DNA of 6,198 bases from BQJD01 sp964350265. Lineage in GTDB: Bacteria; Pseudomonadota; Gammaproteobacteria; Arenicellales; CAJQKF01. The notes beneath the pieces were generated by a model, which was not told the origin of the DNA, ran no database searches, and saw only the letters and a list, made by a program, of their open reading frames with translations. Shown here in pieces: positions 3,244-6,198 of the stretch. Each line of letters starts with the position of its first letter. The stretch's first letter is position 1. The translations under genes and the position numbers were made by a program. The DNA is taken from contig CAYGJZ010000140.1 in assembly GCA_964350265.1 (NCBI GenBank), positions 1-6,198 of the forward strand, given 5' to 3'.

Positions 3244-6177
3244 TTACAGGTCTTGTTCCAGGACGATGGCGAATGGCCGATTTCCGAGATTCGCCGCCAG
3301 GCCATGTTCGCTGGCGCCAACGCCCTTCAGCGGACCCCATTGTGCAAGATCGAGAGGGTCCTTGAATTCGTCGACTCGAATGACTTTACCGGATTTCTCG
3401 AACGAGTACGTACCATCGGCGGCGCGAGAGATGGTGACCTCGATGTTGACGGTATCCGTGCCCGCCATGGCCTCGAAAAAATCCGAGCGCAGGTTCAGTT
3501 TGCTCGCGGTATGCGTAACCGTCACCGTGTCGCCGGGTTGCAGCGACCCGTAGGTCTGTTCGACCTTGCCCCACGCGACTTTCTCCTGTTCCCGGATGAA
3601 CTTGTCGATCTGCGGTGTACCGAAGTGGACCAAGGATCCGACGGACCCGGAATCGTGATGGACGATTCGATAGTCGAGGATCTGTTGTCCGGAAAGTTCT
3701 TCCACGCCTGAAACCAGTCCGTCGAACAGCTTGCCGATACCGGGCATTTCCACGGGAAGGCTGCTGCCTGCGAAAAAGTCACCAATGCTGCTCCAGGTAT
3801 TTCCTTCGTAGAACGGATTCAGCCCACGGTAGATGAACTCATTGTTGATGACCGGTACACCAGACTCCTTCATGAGCTTTTCCAGCATCCCCGGTTCGCG
3901 TGGTTCGCGGGCGACGATGTCTTCGTTCGCCTTGTACTTGAGAAACTCTGCTTGCAGTTCCGGTGGCAGGGCGTTGATATCGTCGTCGTTCAAGGTGTGA
4001 AATCGAAGCGATGCCTCGATTTCGTCCAGTTCGGTCTCCACGTCCCCGAGACTCGTATCGATATCGTTCAGTTCCTTCAGGAATTTCTCTCGTTCCCGGT
4101 CCCGTTCGCTCGTGTCTCTTGCAGGCGGCGTGTCGTCGACGGGTTCCGTTTCGGAAACCGGATCCGGTTCGTTCCGCCTTCGTTCCTGTTCTTCCAGCTT
4201 CTTCTTGATTTCCGGGTCGACGGTCATGGATTCTTCGAACAACCGTTCCTGTTCTTCGGGGTTGACGCCGATTCTCGGTGGTCCCCTGGGCGCATCCCCA
4301 CCGAGACTGGCCAGTTCCAGCGCCGTTTCGGTGAGATCCTGCATGGCCTCCGCATCTCGTCGTGCCTTTTGTTCCGCTTCCATGCGGGCGATGTTCTCGG
4401 CGGTGCGCCGCTCCAGGTCGGCATCAATGTCGGCTTGTTGCCGGGCACGCTCGGCACTGCTGTCGTAGCCGTCGTAGCCGGTGGCGCCGCCGTAACCCAG
4501 GACGTCCCCACCCAGCGGCGCGAAGCCGCTGCGGTCGCTGTGCGCGTTGCCCTGGGTGTTGTCGTCGTAGGAGTTGGCGGTGTTGAAGGATCCAACGCGA
4601 TCGCCAGCGGGATTGCCGGCATTGAACAGCGGGCTGCCCCGGTATCCGGATGGTGCGTTGTTGCCGACGTTGGTGTTGTTGTAGGCCAGCAGGTTGTCGT
4701 TGGTGGGCGTGCCGTCTCCGGTGCCGGGTCGGCTGTCATAGCCAGCGGGTGCGTTGCCGCGGCTGGTGGGCGCACCGTTCTGCATGACCTGGCGCACGGT
4801 GCCGTCGTCGCGGTTGGCGATGTACTCGTTGTAGTTGCTGAACCCGCCGTAGCCCTGCACGTCTCCCCTCACCTGCACCTCGGTGGCGATGGTGGAGGGC
4901 ATGCGCCCGTTGTCCTGGATCCAGGTGGCCAGCTCGTCCTGGTTCACCGCGGTCAGTTGCAGCGGGCGATGGATGCCGCGGAAGGCGGCCGAGGATGCCG
5001 AGGAAAACGAGCCGTAGTCGAGGTAGTCGCGTACCCCCTGTTCCTGCTGGATGGCGGTCAGCCAGGTCTGGTCGAACTGGCTGTAGCCGTCGGCGTCGTG
5101 CGCACTGCCGCCGCGGGCGGCAAGATAGGCCGAGGTATCCGGTGCGCCGCTGGCGTTGTACGGACTCGATGCAAGGTAGGGGTTGTAGCCGTTGCCGCCG
5201 CCACCGCTGGCATTGTAGGGGCTGGTGGCCAGGTAGGGGTTGTAGCCGTTGGTGTAGTCGGTGGGGTTGTACGGGTTGTAGTCACCCGGGCCGTTGGATC
5301 GGCTGACCGGCGGACCGTAGGGATTCAGACCGGCCAGCTCGTTGGGCAGGACGTCGTCGCCGAAATCGGGCAGGTCCGGCAACTGCGGCAGGTCCGGCAG
5401 TCCCGGCTGCGCGTTGGAGCCACCGAGACCGGTGGGGTTGAAGTACTGCGCGGCGGCATTGCCGACGATGTCGAAGGTGAAGAAGTCCAGCGCGCCGATG
5501 GGGGCCGGATAGCCTCCACCCTGGGGTGCGTCGTAGGCGTTGTCGGGATGGTCGTACAGCCCGACCCACTGCAGGTTGACGCGCACCTCGGAGGTATCGG
5601 TGGTGTTGTCCGCCGAGCCGGATGCGCCGGCTGTAATGTCGAAGGGGCTGTGGCTGCCAGGCCCATGGTAGGCATCCAGGTCGTTGACGTAGTAGTACTG
5701 GCCGTTGATGCTGGCCGTCTGCAGGTTGAAGTTGCCGATCTGGTAGGACGAGGTCGGCGTCACCACCAGGTTGCCGCCCTGCTCGACCAGGGTGCCGCGA
5801 TCGTTGAAGGCACCGGGGAAGTTGCTGCCGCCAGGCGCCCAGTTGTCGATGGACAGCTGCTGCTGCACGAACAGGTCGGTGGTCAGGCTGGCGCCGCCGC
5901 CGCCCCTGGCGGGGAAGGTGCCGCCGCCACCGCCGACATCGGCGAAGGGTACCGGGTCGAGACGGGCATGCAGTTGCAGAGCCATGCGGGCGAAGTCCAA
6001 CGCCTGCTGTACGGTCTGCGGGCTCTGCGGATGGTTGAACTGGTTGGCCTGGCCCACCGCCTGGTGGTGAACCTGCAGATGCTGGTTGGTGAGACCGAAG
6101 TTGTGCGTGATCGGTGAACCGGCCAGCGTCGCCGGCGCCAGCACGGCCAGCGACCAGGCGCAAAGAGCGCGCGGCAC
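3244..6177 (-). CDS. Large modular secreted protein of unrecognised family, possible C-terminal effector domain (start uncertain)
   Basis: I do not recognise this 977-residue protein. A GTG at 6177 is the only start codon seen upstream of the signal peptide. It lacks a good ribosome site, and the frame stays open (Arg-rich) to the window edge, so the true start may lie outside. In order: signal peptide with a likely cut after A19; Gly-rich linkers (81-97); a beta-rich-looking stretch without cysteine (about 98-250); LPDLP segments (260-271); an NPY-rich zone with a 19-residue tandem repeat (310-347); Asn/Gly/Tyr-rich sequence (about 430-572); a charged helical, coiled-coil-like stretch (574-627); a second Glu/Arg-rich stretch (638-725); and a compact C-terminal domain (about 770-977). 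No cysteine is seen after residue 6, as in many surface or exported proteins. GC drops in the last third, hinting at a module of different origin. Linker plus charged stalk plus terminal domain recalls polymorphic toxins, but no immunity gene follows. Confidence 0.8.
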   Translation of the reverse strand: MPRALCAWSLAVLAPATLAGSPITHNFGLTNQHLQVHHQAVGQANQFNHPQSPQTVQQALDFARMALQLHARLDPVPFADVGGGGGTFPARGGGGASLTTDLFVQQQLSIDNWAPGGSNFPGAFNDRGTLVEQGGNLVVTPTSSYQIGNFNLQTASINGQYYYVNDLDAYHGPGSHSPFDITAGASGSADNTTDTSEVRVNLQWVGLYDHPDNAYDAPQGGGYPAPIGALDFFTFDIVGNAAAQYFNPTGLGGSNAQPGLPDLPQLPDLPDFGDDVLPNELAGLNPYGPPVSRSNGPGDYNPYNPTDYTNGYNPYLATSPYNASGGGGNGYNPYLASSPYNASGAPDTSAYLAARGGSAHDADGYSQFDQTWLTAIQQEQGVRDYLDYGSFSSASSAAFRGIHRPLQLTAVNQDELATWIQDNGRMPSTIATEVQVRGDVQGYGGFSNYNEYIANRDDGTVRQVMQNGAPTSRGNAPAGYDSRPGTGDGTPTNDNLLAYNNTNVGNNAPSGYRGSPLFNAGNPAGDRVGSFNTANSYDDNTQGNAHSDRSGFAPLGGDVLGYGGATGYDGYDSSAERARQQADIDADLERRTAENIARMEAEQKARRDAEAMQDLTETALELASLGGDAPRGPPRIGVNPEEQERLFEESMTVDPEIKKKLEEQERRRNEPDPVSETEPVDDTPPARDTSERDREREKFLKELNDIDTSLGDVETELDEIEASLRFHTLNDDDINALPPELQAEFLKYKANEDIVAREPREPGMLEKLMKESGVPVINNEFIYRGLNPFYEGNTWSSIGDFFAGSSLPVEMPGIGKLFDGLVSGVEELSGQQILDYRIVHHDSGSVGSLVHFGTPQIDKFIREQEKVAWGKVEQTYGSLQPGDTVTVTHTASKLNLRSDFFEAMAGTDTVNIEVTISRAADGTYSFEKSGKVIRVDEFKDPLDLAQWGPLKGVGASEHGLAANLGNRPFAIVLEQDL
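5137..5250 (-). repeat. Two tandem 57-base repeats (19 residues each) in the large secreted protein
   Basis: Read on the minus strand, copy 1 (5250-5194) and copy 2 (5193-5137) each encode NGYNPYLA, then T or S, then SPYNASG and three variable residues. The first 16 residues of the two copies differ at one position. Degenerate NPY motifs occur just upstream (LNPYGPP, DYNPYNP), so the region probably grew by duplication of a short Tyr/Pro/Asn-rich unit. Confidence 0.85.
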
Positions 6178-6198
6178 GCGCCTGGCCCGGCGTGCCGG

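Noticed and set aside
1982..3340. 452-residue open frame on the minus strand, opposite acr3
   Set aside because: It is a His/Gln/Arg-rich antisense shadow of a membrane-protein gene. The plus strand encodes a clear Acr3.
2461..3711. 416-residue plus-strand frame spanning the end of acr3, the spacer and the start of the convergent gene's territory
   Set aside because: It is Arg/Gly-rich, crosses two real genes, and has no start signal or recognisable motif.
3952..6117. 721-residue open frame on the plus strand, opposite the large secreted protein
   Set aside because: It is the antisense shadow of a GC-rich gene. Its composition is dominated by V, G and A from reading Asn/Tyr/Gly codons in reverse, with no domain or ribosome site. 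The minus frame has a signal peptide, ordered repeats and plausible domains.
3244..6177. Filamentous haemagglutinin / two-partner secretion exoprotein
   Set aside because: No typical secretion-domain motifs (such as NPNGI or NPNL) or haemagglutinin repeats were seen in the N-terminal region, so the label is not supported.

Overview
The window is a GC-rich (roughly 60-65%) proteobacterial chromosomal segment, most likely from a gamma- or betaproteobacterium. This is an inference from base composition, a Gram-negative AbrB-type membrane protein, an ArsR of the Escherichia/Pseudomonas type and an Acr3-type arsenite exporter. No rRNA, tRNA, CRISPR array or insertion sequence was found, so the genus cannot be named.

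Layout. (1) Positions 1-143, minus strand: the first 47 codons of an exported protein that runs off the left edge. Its mature N-terminus (ADEPVSLYAA) resembles periplasmic molybdate-type (ModA-like) binding proteins. (2) Positions 144-377: a divergent intergenic region, AT-rich on the side of the minus-strand gene, with a small GC hairpin. (3) Positions 378-1469, plus strand: an AbrB-family integral membrane protein with a visible internal duplication. (4) Positions 1470-1542: the arsenic control region, with a 24-bp near-perfect inverted repeat and a TATACT -10 box so close to the arsR ATG that the message may be leaderless. (5) Positions 1543-1896, arsR, and 2015-3118, acr3 (TTG start), separated by 118 bases that hold a terminator-like hairpin. 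(6) Positions 3119-3243: a short convergent spacer with a perfect 9-bp stem-loop. (7) Positions 3244-6177 or beyond, minus strand: a gene for a protein of at least 977 residues, apparently exported and of unrecognised family. It fills the right half of the window and may start beyond the right edge.

How the parts work together. arsR and acr3 form a minimal arsenite-efflux operon: the repressor senses As(III) through a Cys-x-Cys pair, and derepression yields a membrane exporter for As(OH)3. No arsenate reductase (arsC) or other ars gene is present in the window. The flanking ModA-like and AbrB-like genes have no evident functional link to it.

The most unusual object is the large minus-strand gene. 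It has a signal peptide, Gly-rich linkers, a beta-rich-looking N-terminal region, an LPDLP/NPY low-complexity zone with a 19-residue tandem repeat, Asn/Gly/Tyr-rich sequence, two charged helical stretches and a compact C-terminal domain. GC content falls in the C-terminal third. No cysteine is seen after the signal peptide. The architecture recalls modular secreted proteins with exchangeable C-terminal effector domains, and the last 60 or so residues loosely resemble the colicin M fold, but catalytic residues are not convincingly conserved and no immunity-gene candidate lies downstream. Its function is therefore left open.
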